DNA of 64,000 nucleotides from DASYLJ01 sp964432595 (GTDB lineage: Bacteria > Desulfobacterota > Binatia > DP-6): NCBI GenBank assembly GCA_964432595.1, contig CAYSOF010000028.1, forward strand, positions 18,632 to 82,631, in the 5' to 3' direction. Below the pieces are notes generated by a model. It was not told the origin of the DNA and searched no databases. It saw only the letters and a list, made by a program, of their open reading frames with translations. The position numbers and the translations under genes are program-made. The first letter of the stretch is position 1. Each line of letters opens with the position of its first letter. Positions 29,044 to 38,135 of this stretch are shown piece by piece.

Positions 29044-31470
29044 GTGCGGCAGGCGCGGGGAGTGGTGTGGTGGTGTTTCGGGCTCGTGGTGTGTGGTGTG
29101 GTCGTTGTTGGACGAGCCGGAGCACGTGAGGTCCTGCCGCCGACCGGTGCACAGGAGGGACGGGGCCCCGCGGCCCCGTCCCTCCGCATCGTGCGCGTCG
29201 AGACGGTCACCAAGCCGGTCGCCGGCGTCCGCCTCCGCCTGTCGGGTCCGACCGCGGTGACCGCGAAGCGCCTCCCGGCCCAGGACGGGGCCGCGGAGCG
29301 CATCTACATCGACGTCGCCGGCGCGCAGATCGATCCCAAGGTCCAGCGCACGTTGTCCGGCAAGGGGGCCGTCCGTCAGGTGCGCGTCGGCCAGCACGAC
29401 ACGGCCACCGCACGCGTGGTGGTCGAGCTCGCGGCGGAGACGCCGTTCACCATCGAGAACAAGGGCCGCGTCGCGACGCTGCGTCTCGGCAAATCCGTAC
29501 CGCCGCCGGCGGACAGGCCGGAGCCGAAGGCGGCGACCCCGCCGTCCACGGCCGTCGCGGCGCCTGCCCCTGCCGCGGAGCCGGTCGCGGCGCCCGCGGT
29601 CGAGCCGATCGTCGAGGCGCCGCCGGCGCCGCCGATGATGAGCGTCGCGCCGGCGCCGCGCGCCGGCACGCCGTTCCAGGTGGTCGCCGGAGTGCAGCTG
29701 CTGCCGCCGGCGCTCGACACGCCGCTCTACGCCGACGACGCATCGGCGTCGCTGCGCGACACGCTTGCACGCTGGCAGACGACCGGCGCGCTGCCCGACG
29801 CGCCGACGGCCGGCATGCCCGCCTCGGCTGCGGCGGCCCATCTCGCCGCGGACGCCCTCTGCGTGCGCGCGGCGATGGGGCAGGACGACCCGCTCGCGGC
29901 GATGGCCGCCTACGAACGGGCCGCGCGCGACTTCCCGGACTTCGCCGACGCGCCGCGCGCGCAGCTGATGGCGGGCATGGTGTCCGTGTGGCTGGAGCTC
30001 GGCCCCGAGGCCAGCTCGGCGTTCGGTCTCTTCCTCGATCGCTTCCCGAGCCACGCGCTGGCACCCTACGCGCGCGTCGGGCAGGCGACGGCGCTGCGCA
30101 TCCGTCACCGCCAGAAGGAGGCGGCGCGCGCGCTGGCGGCGGTCATGCCGTCGGCGACGGGTGACGTCCGGTGCGAGGCGCAGCTCGAGGAGGCGCGCCA
30201 GGCGCGCGACGCCGCGACGCCCGAGCGCACGGCGCTGCTCTTCCGCACGCTGGCCGCGCAGTGCCCGCACACGCTGACGATGCCGTCGGCGCTCCGCGAC
30301 TACGCCGCGGCGCTGGCCGCCGCCGGCGCCCGCGGCGACGCGCGCGCGGTCCTCGCCGCCCCGCGCAGCCCGCGCGGCATCGACGAGGAGGGCGCGCTCG
30401 ATCTCCTCGCGGGGACGCTCGCGCAGGAGGACGGCGACCTGAACGCCGCGCGGATCGCCTTCGAGCGCGTGCTCGGCCGGCGGTCGAGCAAGAAGCTCGT
30501 CAGCGAGGCGGAGATGCGGTTGGCCCTGCTCGACGGCCCGCGCCGCGCGCTCGACCGCATCGAGCAGCTCGCCGCCGAGCCCGGCACGCCGGCCGTGCGC
30601 GCCGGCCTGCTCGTCGAGGCGGCGCGCACGGAGGTGCAGGCCGAGCGCTTCCAGCAGGCGCTGGCGCTGCTCGATCGCGCCACGCAGATCGACCCGTCCA
30701 TCGAGCGCCGCGCCGACGCCGAGCGCGCCGCGGTGTTCCGCGCGTGGGTGGAGAAGCTGTCCGCCGCGTCCGATTGGAGCGGCGTCGCCGTCGTGTACGC
30801 CGCGTGGTCGACGCCGATCCGCCGGCTCGCGACGCCGGACGACCGGCTCGTCATCGCGGGCGCGTTCGAGCGGCTCGGGCTGCCGGCGGTCGCGGCGGAC
30901 CTGATGCAGGTGGGCGTCACCGGGGGCGACCCGGCGGCGCGCATCGCGTACGCCGAGACGGCGCTGCGCGCGGGCGACACGCCGGGCGCGCGGGCCGCGG
31001 TCGTGAAGATCGAGCCGCGCAAGCTCGACGTCGCGCTGGCCGCGCGCCTCGGCCGCGTGCGCGCCCGCATCGCGCTCGCCGACGGCGATCTCGCCGGCGC
31101 GGAAGCCGGACTGTCGGCCTATCCCGACGCGGCGCTCGCCGACGAGGTCGCGCGCGCCGAGATCGAGGCGGGCAACACGGCGACCGCGAGCGGCGCGTGG
31201 GACGAGGCGATCGCGATGTACCGTCGGGTGCTGGGCGGCATGGCGAGCGGCCCGTCGCGGACGACGGCGGCGGCCGCGCTGGCCCGCGTCGCGCTGGCTC
31301 GGGGCGACGCGGCGCTCGCGGCGGTGGCGCTCGACGAGGTCGCGGCGACCGGCAGCCCCCTCACGCGGCGCGCGGCGACGGCGCTGGCGCCCTCCGTGCC
31401 GCCGTCGGCGCAGCTGAGCGCGCCCGTGATCGGCGCGGCGGCGACCGAGGAGGTGCCGGTTGAGCGCTGA
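29044..31470 (+). CDS. AMIN-domain / TPR periplasmic protein heading the flagellar cluster
   Basis: About 808 residues. The start is uncertain: GTG at 29044 gives a signal peptide with arginines (RQARGVVWWCFGLVVCGVVVVGRAGA) just after the predicted transcript start; GTG at 29062 follows GGGGAG too closely. Residues ~45-150 look like an AMIN domain (LRIVRVETVTKPVAGVRLRLSG, RIYIDVAGAQI, VRQVRVGQHDTATARVVVEL), a beta-sheet that localises proteins to peptidoglycan. A Pro/Ala linker follows, then ~500 residues of TPR-type helices. It probably anchors or organises a cell-wall-spanning flagellar component. The flrB-like gene starts within its last codons. Confidence 0.7.
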   Translation: MRQARGVVWWCFGLVVCGVVVVGRAGAREVLPPTGAQEGRGPAAPSLRIVRVETVTKPVAGVRLRLSGPTAVTAKRLPAQDGAAERIYIDVAGAQIDPKVQRTLSGKGAVRQVRVGQHDTATARVVVELAAETPFTIENKGRVATLRLGKSVPPPADRPEPKAATPPSTAVAAPAPAAEPVAAPAVEPIVEAPPAPPMMSVAPAPRAGTPFQVVAGVQLLPPALDTPLYADDASASLRDTLARWQTTGALPDAPTAGMPASAAAAHLAADALCVRAAMGQDDPLAAMAAYERAARDFPDFADAPRAQLMAGMVSVWLELGPEASSAFGLFLDRFPSHALAPYARVGQATALRIRHRQKEAARALAAVMPSATGDVRCEAQLEEARQARDAATPERTALLFRTLAAQCPHTLTMPSALRDYAAALAAAGARGDARAVLAAPRSPRGIDEEGALDLLAGTLAQEDGDLNAARIAFERVLGRRSSKKLVSEAEMRLALLDGPRRALDRIEQLAAEPGTPAVRAGLLVEAARTEVQAERFQQALALLDRATQIDPSIERRADAERAAVFRAWVEKLSAASDWSGVAVVYAAWSTPIRRLATPDDRLVIAGAFERLGLPAVAADLMQVGVTGGDPAARIAYAETALRAGDTPGARAAVVKIEPRKLDVALAARLGRVRARIALADGDLAGAEAGLSAYPDAALADEVARAEIEAGNTATASGAWDEAIAMYRRVLGGMASGPSRTTAAAALARVALARGDAALAAVALDEVAATGSPLTRRAATALAPSVPPSAQLSAPVIGAAATEEVPVER

Positions 31471-32326
31471 GGGCACCGCCGTGCAGGGGCTCGCGCAGGC
31501 GTTCGACGCCTTCACGGCCGCGACGTCGCGTCTCGAAGGCGAGTACGCCGCGCTGCGCGCGCGCGTCGCCGCGCTGACGACCGAGGTGGAGGAGAAGAAC
31601 CGTCTGCTCGCCGCCAGCGTCGAGCGCGAGCGGCGGCTCGAGGCCGAGGCGCTGCGCCAGAGCCGCCTCGCCGCGATGGGCGAGATGGCGGCGATGCTGG
31701 CGCACGAGGTGCGCAATCCGCTCGGCGCGATGGAGCTCTTCACCGGCCTGCTGCTCCAGGACCTGCGTGCGCAGCCCGCGCCGCTCGAGTTGGCGCGCCA
31801 GGTGGCCGCCGGGATCACCGACCTGAACCACCTCGTGACGAACCTGCTCGAGTGGACGCGCACGCGCACCGTCGCGACGGACGTGGTCGACTGCTGCGCG
31901 CTGGCCGAGGACGCGCTGCGCTACACGAGCGACCTCCGCGTGGCGCACACCGTGACCGTCGAGCGCCGCTTCGGCGACGCCGCCGTGCACGCGCACGCCG
32001 ACGCGAACCTCCTGCGGCCGGTGCTGCTGAACCTGGTCCGCAATGCCATCCAGGCGATGCCGGACGGCGGCACGCTGACCGTCGCGATCGGGCAGGACGG
32101 CGGCGCCGTCGAGATCGGCGTGCGCGACACGGGGCCGGGGATCGGACCGGGCGAGGCGGACCTGATCTTCCGTCCGTTCTACACGACGCGGGCGAAGGGG
32201 ACCGGGCTCGGTCTCGCCGTGGCGCGCGAGCTGGTGGGTGCGATGGGTGGACGGCTGGGGATGACGAGCGAGCCGGGCCGGGGCGCCGAGTTCACGGTGA
32301 CCGTGCCGGGGGTGGTGGGGGCATGA
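31460..32326 (+). CDS. flrB: FlrB/FleS-type cytoplasmic sensor histidine kinase
   Basis: 288 residues from a TTG that overlaps the previous gene by 11 bases. No membrane segment. An N-terminal coiled coil (~15-70), HisKA with the phosphoacceptor His in LAHEVRNPLGAME (~77), and HATPase motifs NAIQAMP, DTGPGIGP and GTGLGLAVARELV. Immediately followed by a sigma-54 activator overlapping by 4 bp, the usual flrBC/fleSR arrangement, in which the kinase phosphorylates the activator once early flagellar parts have formed. Confidence 0.85.
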   Translation: MSAEGTAVQGLAQAFDAFTAATSRLEGEYAALRARVAALTTEVEEKNRLLAASVERERRLEAEALRQSRLAAMGEMAAMLAHEVRNPLGAMELFTGLLLQDLRAQPAPLELARQVAAGITDLNHLVTNLLEWTRTRTVATDVVDCCALAEDALRYTSDLRVAHTVTVERRFGDAAVHAHADANLLRPVLLNLVRNAIQAMPDGGTLTVAIGQDGGAVEIGVRDTGPGIGPGEADLIFRPFYTTRAKGTGLGLAVARELVGAMGGRLGMTSEPGRGAEFTVTVPGVVGA

Positions 32327-33690
32327 CGGAGACGCGACGCATCCTGGTGGTGGACGACGAGGCCGGCATGCGGGCCGGCCTGGCGGAGGTGCTCCGCCGC
32401 GGCGGCTTCGCCGTCGAGCTCGCGGTGAGCGCGGAGGACGCGCTCGTGAAGCTCGAGCAGGGCGGGACGGATCTCCTGCTCACCGACCTGAAGCTCCCCG
32501 GACGCTCGGGGCTCGAGCTGCTCGGCGAGCTGCGCCGCACCGACACGGAGACGCCGGCGATCGTCATCACCGCGCACGGCACGATCGAGGACGCCGTCGC
32601 GGCGATGAAGCTCGGCGCGATCGACTTCCTGACGAAGCCGTTCTCGCCGACGGACCTGCTGCACCTGGCGACCCGCGCGCTCGCCGAGCGGCCCGCGCCC
32701 GGCGCGGCGCCGCGCCGCACGCGCGAGACCCCCGTGCGGCGGACGATCGTCTCGCGCGGCGAGGCGATGCTGCGCGTGCTCGAGATCGCGGAGAACGTGG
32801 CGTCGAGCCGCGCGCCCGTGATGATCCAGGGCGAGAGCGGTACGGGCAAGGAGCTGCTCGCGCGGCACCTGCACGAGTCGGGCTGCCGCCGCGGGCGGCC
32901 GTTCGTCGCCGTCAACTGCGCGGCGCTGCCGCGCGACCTGCTCGAGAGCGAGCTCTTCGGCCACGAGCGCGGGGCGTTCACGGGCGCCATCACGCGCAAG
33001 ATCGGCAAGTTCGAGCTCGCGAACGGCGGCACCATCCTGCTCGACGAGATCAGCGAGATGGAGCTCGGCCTGCAGGCGAAGCTGCTGCGCGTGCTCCAGG
33101 AGTACGAAGTCGACCGCGTCGGCGGCATGGCGCCGGTGCCGGTCGACGTGCGCGTCGTCGCGACCACCAACCGGCGCCTGCGCGAGATGGTCGACCGCGG
33201 GCAGTTCCGCGAGGACCTCTTCTATCGCCTGATGGTGATTCCGCTCGTGTTGCCGCCGCTGCGCGAGCGCCGCGGCGACATCGACGACCTCGCCGATCAC
33301 TTCCTGCGCCGCTTCGCCGCGCAGGGCCGCTCGCTGCGGCTCTCCGACGGCGCCCGCGCCGTGCTGCGCGAGCGCAGCTGGCCCGGCAACGTGCGCGAGC
33401 TGGAGCACGCCCTCGAGCGCGCCGCGCTGCTCGCGCGCGGGCCGGAGATCACGGCGGAGGAGCTGCTCGACCGCGAGCCGGCGCCGCCGCGGCTCGGGCT
33501 CGGCACGATGGCCGGGCTCACCGTCCGCGAGATGGAGCGCCGCCTGATCCTCGACACGCTGAAGCGCACCAACAACAACCGCACGCACGCGGCCCGGCTG
33601 CTCGGCATCAGCATCCGGACGCTGCGCAACAAGCTGGCCGAGTACCGCCAGCACGGCGAGCTCGATGCGGCGCTCGCCGCGGAGGGGTGA
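32323..33690 (+). CDS. flrC: FlrC/FleR-type sigma-54-dependent response regulator
   Basis: 455 residues. Receiver domain 1-~120 with the phosphoacceptor in LLTDLKLPGRSG and Lys in LTKPF. AAA+ domain with Walker A GESGTGKE, the sigma-54 contact loop GAFTGA (in HERGAFTGAI), Walker B GGTILLDEI and an R-finger region. C-terminal Fis-type helix-turn-helix (NRTHAARLLGISIRTLRNKL). It is the only sigma-54 activator in the window and the natural candidate to act at the -24/-12 promoters found here, although a separate FleQ-type activator could exist elsewhere. Confidence 0.92.
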   Translation: MTETRRILVVDDEAGMRAGLAEVLRRGGFAVELAVSAEDALVKLEQGGTDLLLTDLKLPGRSGLELLGELRRTDTETPAIVITAHGTIEDAVAAMKLGAIDFLTKPFSPTDLLHLATRALAERPAPGAAPRRTRETPVRRTIVSRGEAMLRVLEIAENVASSRAPVMIQGESGTGKELLARHLHESGCRRGRPFVAVNCAALPRDLLESELFGHERGAFTGAITRKIGKFELANGGTILLDEISEMELGLQAKLLRVLQEYEVDRVGGMAPVPVDVRVVATTNRRLREMVDRGQFREDLFYRLMVIPLVLPPLRERRGDIDDLADHFLRRFAAQGRSLRLSDGARAVLRERSWPGNVRELEHALERAALLARGPEITAEELLDREPAPPRLGLGTMAGLTVREMERRLILDTLKRTNNNRTHAARLLGISIRTLRNKLAEYRQHGELDAALAAEG

Positions 33691-33691
33691 C

Positions 33692-34069
33692 ATGCCGAAC
33701 ACGCCGGTCTTCGATCCGACCATTCAGGGCGTGTCGAACGCGATGACGGTGCACGAGCGCCGCCACCGCGTGCTCGCGACGAACATCGCCAATCTCGAGA
33801 CGCCCGGATACCGCGCGCGCGAAACGGAATTCCGTCGCGCGCTCGAGCAGGCGTTCTCCCCCGCGGCGGTCGAGACGGGGCAGGTGCCGAAGGACGCCAC
33901 GCGGCTCCACGAGGACCTCGAGATGCCCGCGCGGGCCGACGGCAACACCGTCGACCTGGATCTCCAGATGGCGAAGCTCGCCGACAACACGTCACGCTAC
34001 GCCGCGCTCGCCCGCATCCTGGGCAAGCGCCTCGCCCTGCTGCGGCAGGCCGTGGATGGGAGCCGCTGA
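33692..34069 (+). CDS. flgB: flagellar proximal rod protein FlgB
   Basis: 125 residues. ATNIANLETPGYRAR is the N-terminal rod-protein motif shared by FlgB/C/F/G. The start is the ATG two bases after the flrC stop codon. C-terminal helix (MAKLADNTSRYAALARILGKRLALLRQAV) is typical. Overlaps flgC by one base. Forms the first rod segment above the MS ring after export through the flagellar secretion gate. Confidence 0.9.
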   Translation: MPNTPVFDPTIQGVSNAMTVHERRHRVLATNIANLETPGYRARETEFRRALEQAFSPAAVETGQVPKDATRLHEDLEMPARADGNTVDLDLQMAKLADNTSRYAALARILGKRLALLRQAVDGSR

Positions 34070-34512
34070 TGGACGTCCTCAGCTCGACGTTCGCGATCTC
34101 CGCCAGTGCGCTGCGCGCCGAGCGCCTGCGCCTGGACGTCATCGCGTCGAACCTCGCCAATGCGAACACCACCGAGACGCTGGAAGGCGGCCCGTACCGC
34201 CGGCGCAACGTGGTCTTCGCGGCGAAGGACCTGCCGCGCAGCTTCGGCGAGACGCTCGGCGAGCTCGGCCAGCTCGGCAAGCCGCCCGGCGTGACGGTCG
34301 TCGACGTCGTCGAGGACGTCTCGCCGCCGCGCCTCGTGTTCGATCCGGGCCATCCGGACGCGAACGCCGAGGGCTACGTCGCGTTTCCCAACGTCAACCC
34401 GATCCTCGAGATGGTCGACCTCCAGGCCGCGACGCGCGCCTACGAGGCCAACATCCAGGTGGTCACGGCCACGCGTCGCATCTCGGACGCGGCGCTGCAG
34501 ATCGCCGGCTGA
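34069..34512 (+). CDS. flgC: flagellar proximal rod protein FlgC
   Basis: 147 residues. ALRAERLRLDVIASNLANANTTET is the N-terminal rod motif; PNVNPILEMVDLQAATRAYEANIQVV is the conserved C-terminal helix. Follows flgB with a one-base overlap and precedes fliE by 5 bases, the standard flgBC-fliE order. Confidence 0.92.
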   Translation: MDVLSSTFAISASALRAERLRLDVIASNLANANTTETLEGGPYRRRNVVFAAKDLPRSFGETLGELGQLGKPPGVTVVDVVEDVSPPRLVFDPGHPDANAEGYVAFPNVNPILEMVDLQAATRAYEANIQVVTATRRISDAALQIAG

Positions 34513-34517
34513 CGCCG

Positions 34518-34838
34518 ATGGACGCGGGCAAGATCACCCCGGGCCTCATCCCGCTCGTTCCGAAGAGCGAGGTGCCCGGTCTCGCCACGCCGTCGCTCGA
34601 CGGTGCGGCGCAGGACGGACCGTCCTTCGGCGACGTCCTCAAGGACTCGCTGAAGACGGTCAACAACCTCCAGCACGAAGCCGACCGCTCGATCACCGAT
34701 CTGGCGAGCGGTGGGTCGACGTCGCTGCACGACACCATGCTGGCCCTGGAGAAGGCCGACCTCTCGTTCCGCCTGATGATGCAGGTGCGGAACAAGATCG
34801 TCGAAGCCTACCAGGAAGTCGTGCGGATGCAGGTGTAA
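34518..34838 (+). CDS. fliE: flagellar hook-basal body complex protein FliE
   Basis: 106 residues. The pattern SFGDVLKDSLKTVNNLQHEADRSI and the ending LSFRLMMQVRNKIVEAYQEVVRMQV are diagnostic of FliE, the adaptor between MS ring and rod. Start is the ATG at 34518, five bases after flgC. Its stop is followed directly by the fliF start codon. Confidence 0.92.
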   Translation: MDAGKITPGLIPLVPKSEVPGLATPSLDGAAQDGPSFGDVLKDSLKTVNNLQHEADRSITDLASGGSTSLHDTMLALEKADLSFRLMMQVRNKIVEAYQEVVRMQV

Positions 34839-36407
34839 ATGAACGCACGCGCGCAGCAGCTCTGGCAGAACCTCCAGTCGTTCTTCGAGGGGCTGCCGCC
34901 GCGGCGGCGGTGGATCGTGCTCGGCACGGGCATCGTGTCCATGGCGCTCGTCCTCGGCCTCGCGTGGTGGGTGCAGCGGCCGCTCATGAAGCCGCTGTTC
35001 ACGAACCTCTCGCAGGAGGACGCCGCGGCCATGGTGCAGGCGCTCCGCGACGAGAAGGTGCCGTACGAGCTCGAGGACGGCGGCCGTGCCATCCTGGTGC
35101 CGTCGGAGCGCCTCTACGAGCTGCGCCTCTCGCTCGCGAGCCGCGGGCTGCCGGAGGGCGGCGGCGTCGGCTTCGAGATCTTCGATCGCCAGTCGCTCGG
35201 CCAGACCGACTTCCTCCAGCACCTGAACTACCAGCGCGCGCTCCAGGGCGAGCTGTCGCGCACGATCGCGCAGCTCGGCGGCGTCGAGTCGGCGCGCGTG
35301 CATCTGGCGCTGCCCGAGCGCTCGCTCTTCGTCGCGCACGAACGCCGCCCGACCGCGTCCGTCGTCGTCAAGCTGGCGCCGGGCCGCACGCTCGGGCGCG
35401 CGCAGATCGAGGGCATCGTCCACCTCGTCGCGTCCAGCGTGGAAGGCCTCGCGGCCGACGGCGTCACCGTGGTCGACGAGAGCGGCCGCATCCTGAGCGA
35501 CGACCCGAAGGAGGGCGGCCTCGACGTCGCCGGCGGCTCGACGGAGATGCTCGAGTTCCAGCACGCCGTCGAGCGCACGGCGGAGGAGCGTATCGAGACG
35601 ATGCTCGGCACCGTCGTCGGGCGGGAAGGCGTCATCGCGCGCGTCGCGGCGCAGCTCGACTTCGCCCGCGCCGAGCGGACCGAGGAGCGCTTCGATCCGG
35701 ACGGCGCGGTCGTCAAGACGCAGCAGGCGTCGAAGGAGGAGACGATCGGCGCGAAGCTCGCCGGCGGCGCCCCCGGGACGCAGTCGAACCTGACGAACGA
35801 CCCCATCGCCGTCGAGCAGCCGCAAGGCCCGACGTCGCACCGCAAGGAAGAGCAGCAGACGTACGAGATCTCGAAGGTGATCTCGCGCACGATCGCGCCG
35901 GTCGGCGCGGTCCAGCAGCTCTCGGTCGCCGTCCTCGTCGACGGGACGTGGAAGGAGGAGAACGGCGAGCGCACGTTCGTGCCGCGCCCGCAGGACGAGC
36001 TCGACCGTTTGAAGGAGCTCGTGAAGAGCGCCGTCGGCTTCAACGAGGAGCGCGGCGACCGCGTCGAGATCACGAGCGCGCCGTTCCAGGTGCCCGAGGT
36101 GGTGAGCGAGGGCGGGGTGGTGTCGACCGTGACGCGCTGGGCGCCGTCGGTGCTGACGCGGCTCCTCGGCGTGGCGTTCGTGGCCGTGGCGCTCCTCTAC
36201 GTCGTGAAGCCGCTGCTGATGACGCTGGCGCAGCGCCGCTCGCCGCTCGGCGCGAACGGCGAGATCGACACGAGCGACATGACGGCGGCGATGGCGCAGC
36301 TGACGCACGAGAACCTGCAGCTCACGCAACGCAACCCGGAGCGCGCGGCGCAGCTCGTCCGCGAGTGGCTCTACGAGGACGCCGACGCGGGGACGCGGAC
36401 GGCCTGA
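34839..36407 (+). CDS. fliF: flagellar MS-ring protein FliF
   Basis: 522 residues. Two membrane segments bracket the periplasmic ring-building part: ~25-45 (IVLGTGIVSMALVLGLAWW) and ~435-455 (LLGVAFVAVALLYVVKPLL). Between them are the YscJ-like domain (LFTNLSQEDAAAMVQALRDEKVPYEL, RAARVHLALPERSLF-type segment VESARVHLALPE) and the FliF C domain. The C-terminal tail ends NPERAAQLVREWLYED, the FliG-binding region. The start codon abuts the fliE stop codon. Confidence 0.95.
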   Translation: MNARAQQLWQNLQSFFEGLPPRRRWIVLGTGIVSMALVLGLAWWVQRPLMKPLFTNLSQEDAAAMVQALRDEKVPYELEDGGRAILVPSERLYELRLSLASRGLPEGGGVGFEIFDRQSLGQTDFLQHLNYQRALQGELSRTIAQLGGVESARVHLALPERSLFVAHERRPTASVVVKLAPGRTLGRAQIEGIVHLVASSVEGLAADGVTVVDESGRILSDDPKEGGLDVAGGSTEMLEFQHAVERTAEERIETMLGTVVGREGVIARVAAQLDFARAERTEERFDPDGAVVKTQQASKEETIGAKLAGGAPGTQSNLTNDPIAVEQPQGPTSHRKEEQQTYEISKVISRTIAPVGAVQQLSVAVLVDGTWKEENGERTFVPRPQDELDRLKELVKSAVGFNEERGDRVEITSAPFQVPEVVSEGGVVSTVTRWAPSVLTRLLGVAFVAVALLYVVKPLLMTLAQRRSPLGANGEIDTSDMTAAMAQLTHENLQLTQRNPERAAQLVREWLYEDADAGTRTA

Positions 36408-36410
36408 CCC

Positions 36411-37475
36411 ATGGCGGACACCACGGCACTGAGCCCGCGCAGCTTTCCCCGGCTGCCGGCGGGGACCACCGGCATCGAGAAGGCCGCGATCCTGATGCTG
36501 ACGCTCGGATCCGACGCCGCGGCGGCGGTGCTGAAGCACCTCAGCGAAGGCGAGGTCCGGCAGATCTCGGCGGCGATGGTCCGCATGCGGACGATCACGC
36601 GGCCCGAGGCGGCGGCGGTGCACGAGGAGGCGTGGCGCTGGCTCACGAGCCGCGAAGGTTTCCTGATCGACGGCGAGTCGTTCGTCCGCAAGCTGATCAC
36701 CGCGGTGGCGCCGACGCGGCCGTCGCACGAGCAGGACGCGATGCGCGACCTGACCCGCTCGAGCGAGGCGGGCCCGACGCTGGCGAGCCAGCTCGAGTCG
36801 ATGGCGCCGCAGGCGATCGCCCGCGTGATCGGCACCGAGCATCCGCAGGTCATCGCGTTCGTCGTCGCCAACCTGGCGCCGCGGCAGGCGGCCGAGGTGC
36901 TCGGCCTGCTGCCCGAGGAGCTGCACGCCGACATCGTGCACCGCATCGCCGAGCTGAAGACCGTCGCGCCCGAGCTGGTCGCGGAGGTCGGCTCCGTGTT
37001 GACGAGCCAGGTGCAGAGCCTCGGCGGCGCCGCGGTGAGCTCCGGCCGCGCGATCGGCGGCACGAAGCTCGCGGCCGACATCATGAACCTGGTCGACAAG
37101 GGCGTGGAGTCGCGCGTGTTCAGCGACCTCGACGACAACGCGCCCGAGGTGGCCGAGACGATCCGCAACCTCATGCTGACGTTCGAGGACCTGATCCGCC
37201 TCGACAACCGCGGCCTGCAGGTGCTGCTGAAGGAGGTCGCGCGCGAGGACCTCATGCTCGCGCTCAAGACGGCGAGCCCGGCGATGCAGGAGAAGGTGTT
37301 CGCCAACATCTCGGCGCGCGCCGCGGAGATCCTGCAGGAGGATATGAGCACCATGGGCCCGGTGCGCCTGAAGGACGTCGAGAAGGCGCAGGCGAACATC
37401 ATCACCGTGGCGCGCCGGCTCGCGGAGGAGCAGAAGATCCAGCTGGGCGGCGGAGGCGACGATGCCCTCGTCTGA
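36411..37475 (+). CDS. fliG: flagellar motor switch protein FliG
   Basis: 354 residues, normal length. GIEKAAILMLTLGSDAAAAVLKHLSEGEVRQIS is the N-terminal FliF-binding domain; EHPQVIAFVVANLAPRQAAEVLGLLPEEL the middle EHPQ motif; and FEDLIRLDNRGLQVLLKEV with MQEKVFANISARAAEILQEDM the torque-generating C-terminal domain. Cytoplasmic C-ring component contacting the stator and FliM. Overlaps fliH by 14 bases. Confidence 0.95.
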   Translation: MADTTALSPRSFPRLPAGTTGIEKAAILMLTLGSDAAAAVLKHLSEGEVRQISAAMVRMRTITRPEAAAVHEEAWRWLTSREGFLIDGESFVRKLITAVAPTRPSHEQDAMRDLTRSSEAGPTLASQLESMAPQAIARVIGTEHPQVIAFVVANLAPRQAAEVLGLLPEELHADIVHRIAELKTVAPELVAEVGSVLTSQVQSLGGAAVSSGRAIGGTKLAADIMNLVDKGVESRVFSDLDDNAPEVAETIRNLMLTFEDLIRLDNRGLQVLLKEVAREDLMLALKTASPAMQEKVFANISARAAEILQEDMSTMGPVRLKDVEKAQANIITVARRLAEEQKIQLGGGGDDALV

Positions 37476-38133
37476 CGCCTTCCAGCCGCTGGCGGAGCCC
37501 GAGCGCGGACCGCGCGCCGGCTTTCGCCCGCTGGGCGACCCCGCGCCGGCGACGCCCGAGCCCGTCGCGCCGGGAACGGCGCACGGGACCGGGGTCGACG
37601 CGGCGGCGCCGATCGAGGCCGAGCCGGAAGCACCCGTCGAGCGGCTGGAGGACCATCCCGCGTTCGCCGCCGGCGTGGCGCACGCCGCGGAGGCCCATGC
37701 GGCGGCCGTCGCCGAGATGCAGGGGACGCTCGCCGAGGCGCTCGAGTCGCTGGCCGCGTTCCGCAGCGAGCTGCGCACCAAGTACGAGCGCGAGCTGCTG
37801 CTCCTGGCGCTCGGCGTGGCGAAGAAGGTCGTGCAGCAGGAGCTCGCCGAGCATCCGGAGATCTGGCTGACCATGATCCGCTCGGCCGTGAAGCAGGCCG
37901 TCGACCGCGAGCGTATCCTGGTCCGTGTGCCGCCCGACCTGGCGCAGTACCTCCTCGCCGAGGCGCCGACCCTGCGCGCGGCGCTGGAAGAGGTGAAGGA
38001 GCTGCAGATCGTCGACGATCCGAGCCTGCCGCCGCTCGGCTGCGTCATCGAGAGCCGCTACGGCGAGGTGGACATCGGCGTCGAGACGCAGCTCGGCGTC
38101 GCCGAGCGCGCGCTCGTGGGAGCCGAGGATTGA
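37462..38133 (+). CDS. fliH: flagellar export ATPase regulator FliH
   Basis: 223 residues. A Pro/Ala-rich N-terminal ~60 residues is followed by a helical central part and the conserved FliH/YscL C-terminal domain (ELLLLALGVAKKVVQQELAEHPEIW, RILVRVPPDL, LGCVIESRYGEVDIGVETQL). It restrains and positions FliI at the export gate. Lies between fliG and fliI as usual, overlapping fliG. Confidence 0.9.
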   Translation: MPSSDAFQPLAEPERGPRAGFRPLGDPAPATPEPVAPGTAHGTGVDAAAPIEAEPEAPVERLEDHPAFAAGVAHAAEAHAAAVAEMQGTLAEALESLAAFRSELRTKYERELLLLALGVAKKVVQQELAEHPEIWLTMIRSAVKQAVDRERILVRVPPDLAQYLLAEAPTLRAALEEVKELQIVDDPSLPPLGCVIESRYGEVDIGVETQLGVAERALVGAED

Positions 38134-38135
38134 CG

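Noticed and set aside
34440..38048. A 1,202-codon open frame antisense to flgC-fliE-fliF-fliG-fliH
   Set aside because: It is the mirror of strongly conserved flagellar genes; its translation is Arg/His/Leu-rich with no domain. Long antisense frames are expected at this GC content.
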